Positions 8,841 through 17,642 of a stretch of DNA of 45,585 nucleotides are shown in pieces. The stretch lies in assembly GCA_018650185.1 (NCBI GenBank), contig JABIGL010000126.1, positions 1 to 45,585 of the forward strand. Direction: 5' to 3'. Under the pieces are notes generated by a model. The model ran no database searches. It saw nothing but the letters and a program-made list of their open reading frames with translations, and had not been told where the DNA came from. The translations under genes were made by a program, and so were the position numbers. The DNA comes from Chloroflexota bacterium (GTDB lineage: Bacteria; Chloroflexota; Dehalococcoidia; Lucifugimonadales; Lucifugimonadaceae). How positions within the stretch are numbered: the first letter of the stretch is position 1; every line of letters begins with the position of its first letter.

Positions 8841-9689
8841 CTACCCGTGATACCCCTTGTAGTCCGGCGGCGTCGACGGTCCCGCCTCGTGTCCCGGAAC
8901 AATTCCGTCACGGGCCGCTGCGATTTCGGCGCTGCCCTTCGGCACCCAGCCCAGCACATCTGCACCGTGCTGAATCTCACGCCAGCGCCATTTGTTGTTT
9001 GAGATCGCGTTGAACGCGTCATACATCAGATCGTCCGGCGCGCTGATGCAGCGGTCGATCATATCCACGGCGTCCATCTGATCCAGGAACCCCGGCCAGA
9101 TACCGCGGACATGCGGCCGATTCTCCTCCAGCACTCCACCCAGCTTGATCGCCAGCGTGGAGATATCGTGCAGCTCGGAATAGAGCCGCCCCAGATTTTC
9201 GCCAAACGACTTCGCTACCGCGTACGGATTGTTCGGATACGGCCCGTCCTCGATCGTGATCATCTCCCACTCGGTCGGGAAGTCCGGGTCGTCCTCCCGC
9301 ATGTTCGCCAGCTTCCAGTAAGGCTTTGACTTATCGAACATGAACCCGAGTTGGGTGTTGCCTGAGCTCATGAACACAACCCGCTTCACGCCCGCCTCCC
9401 GCGCAGCCTCATATACGTTAAGTGTGCCCTCGACCGTGATCGGGAAGGTCGATTCCCAGGCATCCGTCAGGCCAGCGGTTGCAGCGGCCAGGTGAAGCAC
9501 CGTGTGGACGCCCTCGAACGCAGGCTTGATTGCCTCGGCGTCGGTGATGTCGGCCTGAAGGCTTGTAATGCCCTCCACGGGGCGTCGAGCCAGTCCGCTA
9601 AGCTCGTACTTGTCGCCAAGGTGCTCGATAACGAGCCTGCCGATGAGGCCACTCGCGCCAGTTACCAGTACTTTTTTCTTGTCCGCCAC
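8841..9689 (-). CDS. NAD-dependent epimerase/dehydratase (extended SDR)
   Basis: A 282-residue paralogue of the gene at 7813-8607. The reading frame is open far upstream, but the protein starts naturally at a GTG at 9689 giving VADKKKVLVTGASGLIGR, with GGAG seven bases upstream; the longer open frame overlaps the divergent ThDP enzyme gene and is spurious. The Rossmann motif GASGLIG, the serine in FMSSGNT and the pair in NPYAVAKSFGE are all present. The role is probably oxidation, epimerisation or dehydration of a sugar or sugar acid. Confidence 0.88.
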   Translation of the reverse strand: MADKKKVLVTGASGLIGRLVIEHLGDKYELSGLARRPVEGITSLQADITDAEAIKPAFEGVHTVLHLAAATAGLTDAWESTFPITVEGTLNVYEAAREAGVKRVVFMSSGNTQLGFMFDKSKPYWKLANMREDDPDFPTEWEMITIEDGPYPNNPYAVAKSFGENLGRLYSELHDISTLAIKLGGVLEENRPHVRGIWPGFLDQMDAVDMIDRCISAPDDLMYDAFNAISNNKWRWREIQHGADVLGWVPKGSAEIAAARDGIVPGHEAGPSTPPDYKGYHG

Positions 9690-9821
9690 GGGAAAACTCC
9701 AATGATGTGGGCCAGAGATATCCAAAGATGCCAGAGATGCAAGGACGATGGGTGGCCGGTAGGGTAGGGCGCGGTGCGCATCCAGACAAGCGCGCACGAG
9801 CCAGATAGAACGGAGCACCGA

Positions 9822-11459
9822 TTGGTTCAGATGACTGGCGGCCACGCCGTCGTGCAGCAACTTATCGCAGAGGGCGTGGACACGGTATTCGCCGTCCCCG
9901 GCATGCAGGTGATGCACATTTATGATGGATTCCTGGAGGCACCGGGCATCAACCTGGTCACGTGCCGACACGAACAAACCGCGGTGTTCGCCGCCGACGG
10001 CTACGCACGCACACGCGGCGTCCCCGGCGTTGCATTGGTTGTACCGGGACCCGGCGCGTATAACGCCGGTGCGGCTATGGCTACGGCAATGGCCGGAAAC
10101 TCCCCGGTGTTGTTGTTGTCGGGCCAGATAGCCAGCCACGAGCTGTATGGAGGGCGCGGCTCGCTGCACGAAATCAACGACCAGCTTGAGTTCATGGCGC
10201 CGGTCACCAAGTGGCGGCAGCGAACAGGGTCAGCGGCTGAGATCCCGGGCCTGATCCACGAGGCGTTCAAGCAGCTCAAGACGGGCCGTCCGCAACCTGT
10301 AGAGGTCGAGATACCTCACGATTTTCTGGGTGAAACTCATGATTTCGATTCGATAGAGCGCGAAGAATACCCACGCCCCGGTGTACCCGCGGATCACGTG
10401 TCCAGCGCGGCCGATATCCTGGCTGGCGCAGAGAGACCGCTGCTGTGGGTAGGCGATGGCGTGATCAGGGCCAGCGCATCAGCCGAACTGGAGCAGCTCG
10501 CGCCCGCCCTCGGTGCGCCCGTTCTGCACAGCCGTGACGCACAGGGCGCGCTCCCCGACACCCACCCGCTGGCGTTCGAGGTGCCATCCCCGGGCTACGG
10601 CGACCCCGCTACCGAGGAGCTACTTACCGCCTCCGACGTAATTCTTGTTGTTGGGAGCCGGTTCGCTAAATCTGAGACCGAACGTTGGGACATTTCGCCA
10701 AACCAGAAGATCATCCACATAGACATCGATCCAACGATCCCCGGCGAGTCCTACAACCCGGCAGTGTCGATCATCGGCGACGCTCGGGTCGCGCTCACTG
10801 CCCTCAACACCGCCCTGGAAGACCACGCATTTAATTCTGATTGGGATCCGGAACTTCTCGCAGAGGTCCACGTCAGACGTCGGGAACTCCTCAGGGCACG
10901 ATTCCCCGAACAAATCGCAATGTTCGAAGAGTTGCGTATGAGACTGCCGGACGATGCCGTAATGGTCGGAGGCGTTACCGTCGGCACACGCTGGATGCGC
11001 TCAGCGTTTGACATCATGCAGCCCGGCACCCTGACCTCGGCGTCGTACATGACTACCCTCGGTTACGCCTTCCCGCTGGCGCTCGGCGCAAAGGCGGGAA
11101 GTCCGGACAGACCGGTGATCGCCCTGTGCGGCGACGGCGGCTTTTCCTATGCGATCGGAGATCTCGCTACTGCGGTCCAGCACCACATAAATTTGGTTAC
11201 CGTGCTGTTCAATAACGGCAAGTACGGCGCCTCACAGAACGACCAGGTGAATGGGCGTTTTGGCGGACGGGTAATCGGTACAGACCTCGTGAATCCGGAT
11301 TTTGTTGCACTTGCGGAATCATTCGGCGTAGTCGGGGTCAGGGTCACGAAGCTCGACCAGCTTCCTGACGCCATCATGGAAGCGACCTCTGCCGGGCAGC
11401 CCGTTCTGATAGACGTCGTGGGTGATGCAATGCGGGCTCTCGACCAGGTCGACGTATAG
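9822..11459 (+). CDS. Thiamine diphosphate-dependent enzyme (acetolactate synthase-like)
   Basis: A ThDP enzyme of the acetolactate synthase / benzoylformate decarboxylase superfamily, 545 residues from the preferred start. The N-terminal Pyr domain has the cofactor-activating glutamate in TCRHEQTAVFAADGYAR (Glu51); the C-terminal PP domain has GDGGFSYAIGDLATA ending with FNN, the GDG-x(25-30)-NN metal/diphosphate motif. Three starts are possible: 9774, an ATG at 9831, and a TTG at 9822. The TTG is chosen because GGAG lies six bases upstream of it and nothing suitable precedes the others. It could act on a 2-oxo acid; whether it is a true acetolactate synthase cannot be decided, and no small regulatory subunit (ilvN) is adjacent. 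Confidence 0.85.
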   Translation: MVQMTGGHAVVQQLIAEGVDTVFAVPGMQVMHIYDGFLEAPGINLVTCRHEQTAVFAADGYARTRGVPGVALVVPGPGAYNAGAAMATAMAGNSPVLLLSGQIASHELYGGRGSLHEINDQLEFMAPVTKWRQRTGSAAEIPGLIHEAFKQLKTGRPQPVEVEIPHDFLGETHDFDSIEREEYPRPGVPADHVSSAADILAGAERPLLWVGDGVIRASASAELEQLAPALGAPVLHSRDAQGALPDTHPLAFEVPSPGYGDPATEELLTASDVILVVGSRFAKSETERWDISPNQKIIHIDIDPTIPGESYNPAVSIIGDARVALTALNTALEDHAFNSDWDPELLAEVHVRRRELLRARFPEQIAMFEELRMRLPDDAVMVGGVTVGTRWMRSAFDIMQPGTLTSASYMTTLGYAFPLALGAKAGSPDRPVIALCGDGGFSYAIGDLATAVQHHINLVTVLFNNGKYGASQNDQVNGRFGGRVIGTDLVNPDFVALAESFGVVGVRVTKLDQLPDAIMEATSAGQPVLIDVVGDAMRALDQVDV

Positions 11460-11587
11460 ATCCGGCGCGCACCTGATCTCCCCGCTCCGCATCCGAATTA
11501 CATAGAACAAAAGCACGGCCCCGATCTTCCGGGGTGATGCACGACGCCGACGTATGCCGATTCCGGCAAACACAAAGAGGATCACCC

Positions 11588-12952
11588 GTGAAGAACTACG
11601 ACCTGCTAATAATCGGATCCGGCTCGGCCGGAATCATCCCGGATGCAGCGATCAACCGCGGCGAGACTGTCGCTGTTGTGGAGCCAAAACACTGGGGAGG
11701 CACCTGTGTGAACGTCGGATGCATTCCCACCAAGATGCTGATCGCCGCCGCCGAGGCGGCAGACGCCGTAAACCATGGCGATTTCTACGGCCTGAAGGCG
11801 CACATCGACCACGTCGACTGGGACCGGGTTGTAGGCCGGGTTAAGGACAAGCTGTCTCCGATGTGGGGAGGTATCTCAGACTGGTACCACGACTACGACG
11901 GCCTCACTCCTTACGACGGCTACGCCAGGTTCGTAAGCGACCGTGTTGTAGAGGTGAACGGCGAACAGATCACCGGCGACAAGATCATCATCAACGCCGG
12001 TGCACGCCCCTTCGTGCCGCCGATACCCGGCATCGACTCTGTCCCATTCCTCACCTCGGACGAGGCGCTTTACATGGAAACCCAGCCGAAGAGCATGGTC
12101 GTTATCGGCGGGGGCTACATCGGTGCCGAACTCGGCCACTACTTCAGTGCCCTCGGCACCGAACTGACCGTCATCGACATGGCACCCGAAATGCTCATGA
12201 TCGAAGACCACGAGGTGCGGGCTCGCTTCACCGAATCCTTCAAGTCCAGGGCCAACACCAGAGTCATCCTGGGTGCCTCGGTGAAGTCGGTCGGGGGTGA
12301 CGATAACAGTGTCTCGGTGACTATCGAGGTCGACGGAAAGGAGCAGGTTGTCTCAGCAGAAAAACTGCTGGTTGCTACCGGGCGCCGACCAAACACTGAC
12401 ACGCTGAACATGATGGGCACCAGCATCAACTGCGACACCATCCAGCGTATAACCGTCAACGAATACATGGAAACGAACGTCGAGAACGTCTGGGCCCTGG
12501 GCGATGTCGCCGACACGCCCCCGCTCAAGCACGTCGCAAACATGGAGGCGCGCATCGTACGTCACAACCTGTGGGCGCCCAAAAACGAGCGCATGCAAGC
12601 CGACTACCACGGCGTCCCGCACGCCGTATTCTCCTCGCCTCAAGTGGGATCGGTAGGGGAGACCGAAGACACGCTGAAAGACCATGGCATCCCTTACACG
12701 GCAGTAAACCGAAGCTACGGTTCAACGGCGTGGGGCTGGGCTCTCGGCGACGATGACAGCTTCGCCAAGCTGTTGGTCGGCGAGGACCGCAAAATCCTTG
12801 GCGCACACATCATCGGCCCCTCCGCTTCCATCCTCATACAGGAGTTCGCCACGCCCATGCGGCTGGGACTAACAGTGGACGAAATGAAAGAAGCCATCTA
12901 CACACACCCGGCAGCCAGCGAACTGGTAGAGAACGCCTTTCTGGACGCTTAG
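11588..12952 (+). CDS. Mycothione-reductase-like pyridine nucleotide-disulfide oxidoreductase
   Basis: A 454-residue FAD/NAD(P)H disulfide reductase. It shows the FAD motif IIGSGSAG at residues 8-15, the redox-active pair Cys40/Cys45 in GGTCVNVGCIPTK, the NAD(P) motif VVIGGGYIGAELG, the second FAD site WALGDVAD and the C-terminal catalytic dyad in THPAASELVEN. The last third, with GAHIIGPSASILIQ and the ending ELVENAFL, resembles mycothione reductases more than lipoamide dehydrogenases, though mycothiol itself is an actinobacterial thiol; the true substrate may be another low-molecular thiol or a metal. The GTG at 11588 is chosen because AGAGG lies seven bases upstream; the upstream frame is spurious. 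Confidence 0.85.
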   Translation: MKNYDLLIIGSGSAGIIPDAAINRGETVAVVEPKHWGGTCVNVGCIPTKMLIAAAEAADAVNHGDFYGLKAHIDHVDWDRVVGRVKDKLSPMWGGISDWYHDYDGLTPYDGYARFVSDRVVEVNGEQITGDKIIINAGARPFVPPIPGIDSVPFLTSDEALYMETQPKSMVVIGGGYIGAELGHYFSALGTELTVIDMAPEMLMIEDHEVRARFTESFKSRANTRVILGASVKSVGGDDNSVSVTIEVDGKEQVVSAEKLLVATGRRPNTDTLNMMGTSINCDTIQRITVNEYMETNVENVWALGDVADTPPLKHVANMEARIVRHNLWAPKNERMQADYHGVPHAVFSSPQVGSVGETEDTLKDHGIPYTAVNRSYGSTAWGWALGDDDSFAKLLVGEDRKILGAHIIGPSASILIQEFATPMRLGLTVDEMKEAIYTHPAASELVENAFLDA

Positions 12953-12991
12953 GGGGGCACTCCGTAGGTGTAAGGGTGATCTCGGTAACCA

Positions 12992-13076
12992 AAACCCCAC
13001 CCTGAGGCTCTCGAAGGGTCAGTCACACAACGAGGTAACCCCCGCTCCCAATAGGGAGAGGGCTGGGGTGAGGGGG
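12992..13076. repeat. CTCTCGAAGGG repeat plus dispersed palindromic repeat
   Basis: The second repeat family (12992-13024, core CCTGAGGCTCTCGAAGGG) is followed by the palindromic family (13039-13076, tail GCTGGGGTGAGGGGG). The order is the reverse of that at 8699-8803, as expected if the composite lies in a different orientation or the pieces move separately. Confidence 0.78.
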
Positions 13077-13152
13077 TCCGCCATGGGTGGACATCCGCGA
13101 ACGCATCATCGCCCAACTTGACCGCCCGAGACCATCAGCGCACTGACAGCCC

Positions 13153-14304
13153 CTAGATCGCGTATCCCCGCACCACATCCTCATCGATTGTCATACCAAG
13201 TCCCGGCCTGTCTGGCACCTCAAAATAGCCGTCGACCGGGCTTGGGTACTCGGTGCAGATCTTTGATCGCTGCTCATGCACCTGGTGCATATGCTCAATG
13301 ATCTGGAAGTTGGGGATCGTGGCAGCGAACTGAATCGTTGCCGCCAGTGCAATCGTCCCGCCCCGACCAACATGCGGCGAAACCGGGATGTTGTAGGTAT
13401 CGCAGAGCTGGGCGATCCGCTTGCTCTCCGTAAGCCCGGAACGTGAAATATCAGGCATGGCCACATCCAGCGCATGCGCCTCCAGGAACTCCCGCCACTG
13501 CCAGCTCGTCCGCAGCCACTCGCCCGAAGCGATCTGCACGTCCAGCGCCCGTGCGATATCCGCGCTCCCGTACGGATCCTCCGGCGCTGTCGGCGACTCA
13601 AGCCAGTGGAAGTTCAGATCCTCCAACACACGGCCAAGTTGAATAGCCTCAGACACGTTGAACCCGATATGAGCGTCCAGCATCAACGCCACGTCATCGC
13701 CCACCCGAGACCGTACAGCTCGAGCTATCTCTGCGCACTGAGCAACCGACAATCGTGAGCAGTGAAGCTTCAGGGCGCTGAAACCCGCAGCGACATGCTC
13801 CGCCGCCACCTCCGCCGTCGCATCCGGATCACGCCCTCCAAAACCAGCGTAAGCCCACAGGCGATCTCGAGTCTGCCCGCCAAGCAATCGGTACACAGGC
13901 TGATCGGTCGCCTTTCCGATGAGATCGAAGAGCGCCAGGTTGATCCCTGCCAGCGCGTCAATGTAGTAACCCGTCAGGTGTCCTGCTTCACGAACGAACT
14001 GGTACTGGGTATTCCAGATCGCCTCGATATCGAATGGATTTCGGCCGATCACCATCGGAGCGCAGACATCGTCGATCACGGTCTTGATCACACGCGGCGC
14101 AACCGACTCCTGCCCCTCGCCCCAGCCGACCAGTCCTGTGTCGGTCTCGATCCGAACCAGGCAGGTCTGATGTCTCGCCAGATTCCGACGGCGTGTCTGC
14201 TCGATTTCGCTTAACCGGGCAGCATCCTCGCCGGCCACAAGCATTGGCGAGTCTGCGTCGGGGTCGATACAAATAGCGATCGCTTCAACGCTTGTGATCT
14301 TCAA
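13153..14304 (-). CDS. Mandelate racemase/muconate lactonizing enzyme family protein
   Basis: An enolase-superfamily enzyme of 383 residues that abstracts a proton alpha to a carboxylate, probably on a sugar acid. Visible barrel motifs are LKLH at the end of strand 2, LMLDAH (first metal-binding Asp with a His two residues on), WLESP (second ligand Glu), ASGE (third ligand), MPDIS and SPHVGRGG. A D-x-H in strand 3 is found in galactonate- and mannonate-type dehydratases, so acid-sugar dehydration is the best guess. The start is TTG at 14304, with GGAG seven to eight bases upstream and the usual opening KITSVEAI; the longer open frame is discarded. A related partial gene ends the window. Confidence 0.87.
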   Translation of the reverse strand: MKITSVEAIAICIDPDADSPMLVAGEDAARLSEIEQTRRRNLARHQTCLVRIETDTGLVGWGEGQESVAPRVIKTVIDDVCAPMVIGRNPFDIEAIWNTQYQFVREAGHLTGYYIDALAGINLALFDLIGKATDQPVYRLLGGQTRDRLWAYAGFGGRDPDATAEVAAEHVAAGFSALKLHCSRLSVAQCAEIARAVRSRVGDDVALMLDAHIGFNVSEAIQLGRVLEDLNFHWLESPTAPEDPYGSADIARALDVQIASGEWLRTSWQWREFLEAHALDVAMPDISRSGLTESKRIAQLCDTYNIPVSPHVGRGGTIALAATIQFAATIPNFQIIEHMHQVHEQRSKICTEYPSPVDGYFEVPDRPGLGMTIDEDVVRGYAI

Positions 14305-14397
14305 CAAATATCTCCGTATCCGGTAACCGGCGTAGGTAATCCGATCCGACCGGCCATACCGTGTGCCGATCAACCGTGTGTCGGACGCAGCCTACTC

Positions 14398-14781
14398 TTG
14401 AACATGTGGGTTCGGAACATATCCGGCGAGTTGGAAATTACTACACAGGCCTCAAAAAGCACCGGTAATCCAGTGGATGAGATACAGGAGAAGTGGTTCG
14501 GGCTACTACCCGATCGAGGGCGAGCACGCCAACTCAGACGACCTCTACAAGGGCTCTCAGGTATACATCCACCTGGCGCTCGAAGCCTGCAACACGCCAC
14601 GAGAAGAAGTGCAGGCGGCTGACTGATAGACCCGAGCCTCACACGACCGATAACGCCGACCACCAACGCCCCAAGCGTTAACGACAAGTTCACTATCGAA
14701 GTGAAGTCGGAGTCCGGGGCAATGCTCAATATCGAGCGCACCACGCCCAGCCGGCTAGACACAATCGTAGACCTTCGTTAA
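14398..14781 (+). pseudogene. Frameshifted remnant, archaellin C-terminus-like
   Basis: No intact ORF is present, but three adjoining segments read as protein. Frame 1 from 14398 gives a passable segment ending DEIQEKWFG near 14500; frame 2 then gives YYPIEGEHANSDDLYKGS and on to EEVQAAD with a TGA at 14624; frame 1 resumes at 14623 and ends with DKFTIEVKSESGAMLNIE and RTTPSRLDTIVDLR before a TAA at 14779. The first and third pieces share a frame, so two compensating indels would restore one ORF. The last 30 residues resemble the conserved C-terminus of archaellins (FTIEVKP..GA.L.IERTTP), a match made from memory. The N-terminal pilin-like half is absent because the neighbouring gene occupies that space. 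Alternatively this is an unrelated decayed gene or contains sequencing errors. Confidence 0.5.
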
Positions 14782-14813
14782 CCGGCAAAGCCTTTACCCG
14801 GTGCCGACAACAT

Positions 14814-14841
14814 AAGGGGCGGTCCTCAGGGGCCGCCCCTT
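14814..14841. terminator. GC-rich hairpin after the remnant
   Basis: A nine-base perfect stem (AAGGGGCGG with CCGCCCCTT) with a ten-base loop, starting 33 bases after the last stop of the frameshifted remnant. No T-run follows, so it may be a weak terminator or RNA 3' end stabiliser. Confidence 0.55.
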
Positions 14842-14874
14842 AACGCGTCTACATGCGTATCAACATAGGCCAAA

Positions 14875-14913
14875 AAGAAAAGCCCCCGACGTTGGCATGT
14901 GGGGACTTTTCTT
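14875..14913. terminator. Bidirectional rho-independent terminator
   Basis: An A-rich/T-rich hairpin: AAGAAAAG then CCCC on the left pairs with GGGGA then CTTTTCTT on the right. It has A-tracts before and T-tracts after the stem, suiting termination from both sides, and lies between the plus-strand remnant and the convergent minus-strand zinc-ribbon gene. Confidence 0.75.
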
Positions 14914-14981
14914 GTGGCGTCTGATTCAGCGGGTGGCCTTATCGACGCCCCCAGGGGAGGAGGTCCTGGGAGTTAGATCTG

Positions 14982-15221
14982 TTACGCAGCCTTCTGCGAC
15001 GGATCACGCGGACTCTCTTCCGGTCCCGGCGTTGACTTGATTCCAGCCAGTAACGGTTCCTTATGCGCATCTACTCGGCCATATCGAGGTGCGTAAAGCG
15101 TCCACGAGCAGCTCATGCACTGCAGAAATTTGCCTTCGGAATCGCTCCGTGCCTCGACGGTCCCGGTAGAGCAATGTGGGCAAGCGTTGAACCACAACAT
15201 ATTTTTGGTCCTTCCAGTCAT
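14982..15221 (-). CDS. Small zinc-ribbon protein
   Basis: The preferred start is the ATG at 15221, giving a 79-residue protein beginning MTGRTKNMLWFNACPHC. Two CxxC knuckles (Cys14/Cys17 and Cys35/Cys38) are spaced as in a zinc ribbon, with aromatic residues around the second knuckle (SCSWTLYAPRYG). The C-terminal 25 residues are polar and proline-rich, probably disordered. An upstream extension is open for another 47 codons but looks non-coding. Zinc ribbons of this size bind nucleic acid or act as adaptor domains; no specific role can be assigned. The 290 bases upstream to ilvD hold nothing I recognise. Confidence 0.68.
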   Translation of the reverse strand: MTGRTKNMLWFNACPHCSTGTVEARSDSEGKFLQCMSCSWTLYAPRYGRVDAHKEPLLAGIKSTPGPEESPRDPSQKAA

Positions 15222-15511
15222 ATCAGGCAGTCCCGTAAGTGATAAACGTTTCGTCGGTCGGGAATGCCGTTCACTACATATGATGGCCTTTAAATGTGAA
15301 GGGTTCATGAATGAATCCAACGCCCTGTGAGTTGTATGTGAGGAAGCACGCGTAGAAAGCACGAATATCTGGATTTAGCTTGGAGAAACGGCTTGTAGCT
15401 GCTCATATCGTGCCGCGAATTCGGCCTGCCGGTGGGCCAGCTACGACCGAATCAAGCGTTCCGTTTCATCCTGCGACGAAACCCTCTCCGGGCGACTGGC
15501 CCCGGCGAGAT

Positions 15512-17257
15512 TTACCCGGTGACAGCCCCTTGAGCCGCCGGTTGCACCAGCTTGATGTACTTCCCGAGCGTTCCCCTGGTGTACGCCAGTGGAGGTGCGG
15601 TCCAGCCAGCGAGCCGGTCCGTGATCTCCTCATTGGACAGCCGAACATTCAGCTCGAACTTCTCAAGATCCAGCTCGATCACGTCGCCGTCTTTCAACGC
15701 CGCAATCGGACCGCCCAGTGCAGCCTCGGGGCCTACGTGACCGATCATCGGACCGTGCGTTGCCCCTGAGAATCGGCCGTCCGTCATCAGGAAAACGTCC
15801 TCGCCAAGCCCTTGGCCGAGGATAGCCCCTGTCACATCAAGCATCTCCCGCATACCGGGTCCACCCCGCGGACCCTCATATCGGATCACCACAAAGTCGC
15901 CCTTCTTGATGGCACGCTGCTGAAGCGCCTCCATCACAAGCTCTTCCCGATCAAACACGCGTGCCGGACCGCTCCAGCGGTTTCCATAATCGTGTCCTGC
16001 CACCTTGAGCACCGCACCGTCGGGAGCCAGGTTGCCGTGAAGAACGACCAACCCTCCTGTTGCCGCAATCGGGTCTTCCGGCGTCTTGAGCACCGTCATC
16101 TGCGTCCCGTCGTCCGGCACGTCAGCAAGGTTTTCGGTGATCGTCTTGCCCGTCACGGTCAGTGCGTCACCGTGAAGTAAGCCCGCTTCCAGTAGCCGCT
16201 TCATGGCAAGTGGAATTCCCCCGGCGCGGTCCAGGTCAAACATCAGGTATTCACCGCCCGGCTTCATGTCGGCAATGAGCGGCGTGCGCATAGAAATATC
16301 GTGGATGTCGTCCAGGGTCAGATCGATTCCCATCTCGTAAGCGATGGCCGGTAGATGAAGCGCACTGTTGGTAGAACCTCCGAGCGCCACGACAAGCGTT
16401 ACCGCGTTTTCGAAAGCCTTTCGTGACAGGATGTCGGAAGGTCGGATGTCCTCTCGCAGCAGGTTCATAACCGCCTCACCGGCGCGTCGGGAGGAATCAC
16501 GCTTTCGGCTCGAAACAGCGGGCTCAGACGCCGAGCCCGGCAGCGAAAGTCCGATAGCCTCGCCGATTGACGACATCGTGTTGGCCGTGAACATCCCGCC
16601 ACACGCACCCGGTCCCGGACATGCCGCAATCTCCATCGCCCGCAACGTGGCGTCGTCTATCTCGCCTACCTGGTGTCGGCCCACCCCCTCATTTACGTCC
16701 TGCAACTGGAACGGCTTCCCTTCCCAGTTACCCGGGAGGATCGACCCGCCGTACACGAACACCGCCGGGATGTTGAGGCGCGCGATCGCCATCATCGATC
16801 CCGGGAGGGACTTGTCGCAGCCGGCGATGGGCACAACGCCGTCAAAGCGCTCCGCAAAACACACGGTTTCTATGGAGTCGGCAATGATCTCCCGGCTCAC
16901 CAGCGAGCCCTTCATGCCCTCGGTTCCCATGGAGATGGCGTCCGACACCGTGATGGTGCCGAACATAAAGGGTGTGCCCGCGGACTCCGAAACACCCCGT
17001 TTGACCTCATCTACAAGCGGAGCTATGCCGAAGTTACATACCGTGACCTCGTTGTGCATCGAGGCCACCCCGACGAACGGCTGACTGATGTCCCGGTCAG
17101 ACAATCCCATCGCCCGCATCATCGACCGATGCGGGGCCCGGATAGCCCCCTCAGTCGTCTCCCACGACCGCCACTTACCCGGAGCGCGTTTCGATTCACG
17201 CTTGGATGCAGCTTGTTTGCCGGGAGTGGTCGTCGTCATGGGGGCGGTCCTCGTCAA
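15512..17257 (-). CDS. ilvD: Dihydroxy-acid dehydratase
   Basis: This 581-residue enzyme dehydrates 2,3-dihydroxy-isovalerate and -methylvalerate to 2-oxo acids in branched-chain amino acid synthesis. Three cysteines at the iron-sulfur positions are visible: Cys74 in TVCNFGI, Cys147 in AGCDKSLPG and Cys219 in [16 protein letters not shown]; having all three suggests the [2Fe-2S] type. Other family blocks are [38 protein letters not shown] and [11 protein letters not shown]. The product is slightly longer than usual because of a basic, low-complexity N-terminus; M7 is an alternative start. No other ilv gene is adjacent, so a role as a sugar-acid dehydratase (the family includes these) remains possible. 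Confidence 0.92.
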   Translation of the reverse strand: MTRTAPMTTTTPGKQAASKRESKRAPGKWRSWETTEGAIRAPHRSMMRAMGLSDRDISQPFVGVASMHNEVTVCNFGIAPLVDEVKRGVSESAGTPFMFGTITVSDAISMGTEGMKGSLVSREIIADSIETVCFAERFDGVVPIAGCDKSLPGSMMAIARLNIPAVFVYGGSILPGNWEGKPFQLQDVNEGVGRHQVGEIDDATLRAMEIAACPGPGACGGMFTANTMSSIGEAIGLSLPGSASEPAVSSRKRDSSRRAGEAVMNLLREDIRPSDILSRKAFENAVTLVVALGGSTNSALHLPAIAYEMGIDLTLDDIHDISMRTPLIADMKPGGEYLMFDLDRAGGIPLAMKRLLEAGLLHGDALTVTGKTITENLADVPDDGTQMTVLKTPEDPIAATGGLVVLHGNLAPDGAVLKVAGHDYGNRWSGPARVFDREELVMEALQQRAIKKGDFVVIRYEGPRGGPGMREMLDVTGAILGQGLGEDVFLMTDGRFSGATHGPMIGHVGPEAALGGPIAALKDGDVIELDLEKFELNVRLSNEEITDRLAGWTAPPLAYTRGTLGKYIKLVQPAAQGAVTG

Positions 17258-17259
17258 AA

Positions 17260-17298
17260 ACCCCCTCTCCCAATCTGGAGAGGGCAGGGGTGAGGGGG
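17260..17298. repeat. Dispersed palindromic repeat, with downstream GATCGCC hairpin
   Basis: CCCCCTCTCCC and GGAGAGGG surround a short spacer, followed by the tail GCAGGGGTGAGGGGG. A second small hairpin (GATCGCC, CGAG, GCGATC) follows directly at about 17298-17315, a feature also seen in the copies near 20244 and 39143. Confidence 0.8.
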
Positions 17299-17642
17299 AT
17301 CGCCCGAGGCGATCGGATTGCTAGCGCGTCCAGAAGACATCAAGTTCGATTCCAGGTAAGACACATCGATGCGCGTTGGACCTGAAGTCTAGCCCGGAAT
17401 ACGTGAACAGCGAGTGCGAATGGTCCGTATCCCGTGTCATTCAAAGTCGGGCTAGTAGTTCCCCTGGACAGAAACTTGTCTTCCTGAACTTGATTCAGGA
17501 TCCGACCGAGTCGCTGCTATCGCTGGTAACGAACACCCGCGCTCGACGTTTCGCTCCACCTCCGTTACTGTCCGGGCAGTTTTGACCCTTATGTGGAACG
17601 CCGAGCTGAGGCGACCCCAATATTCGTTAACGGAGGAAGCTC
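17299..17642. other. Intergenic region without a recognised gene
   Basis: Apart from the small hairpin at its left end, this stretch holds a palindromic fragment TCCTGAACTTGATTCAGGA near 17483-17503, reminiscent of a dispersed repeat, and the ribosome binding site GGAGG (17632-17636) of the next gene. The short plus-strand ORF at 17376-17585 has no protein-like features. I see no RNA gene here. Confidence 0.6.

Noticed and set aside
9690-10169. Long upstream extension of the minus-strand epimerase frame
   Set aside because: It overlaps the well-supported ThDP enzyme gene, has no family similarity, and a GTG with a good ribosome binding site lies at the natural start.
13084-13147. Short frame VDIRERIIAQLDRPRPSAH on the plus strand
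   Set aside because: It looks faintly protein-like but is under 20 codons, lies next to a repeat and has no ribosome binding site or recognisable family.
17340-17360. AGTTCGATTCC resembles a tRNA T-loop
   Set aside because: No acceptor stem, anticodon arm or D-arm can be built from the flanking bases.
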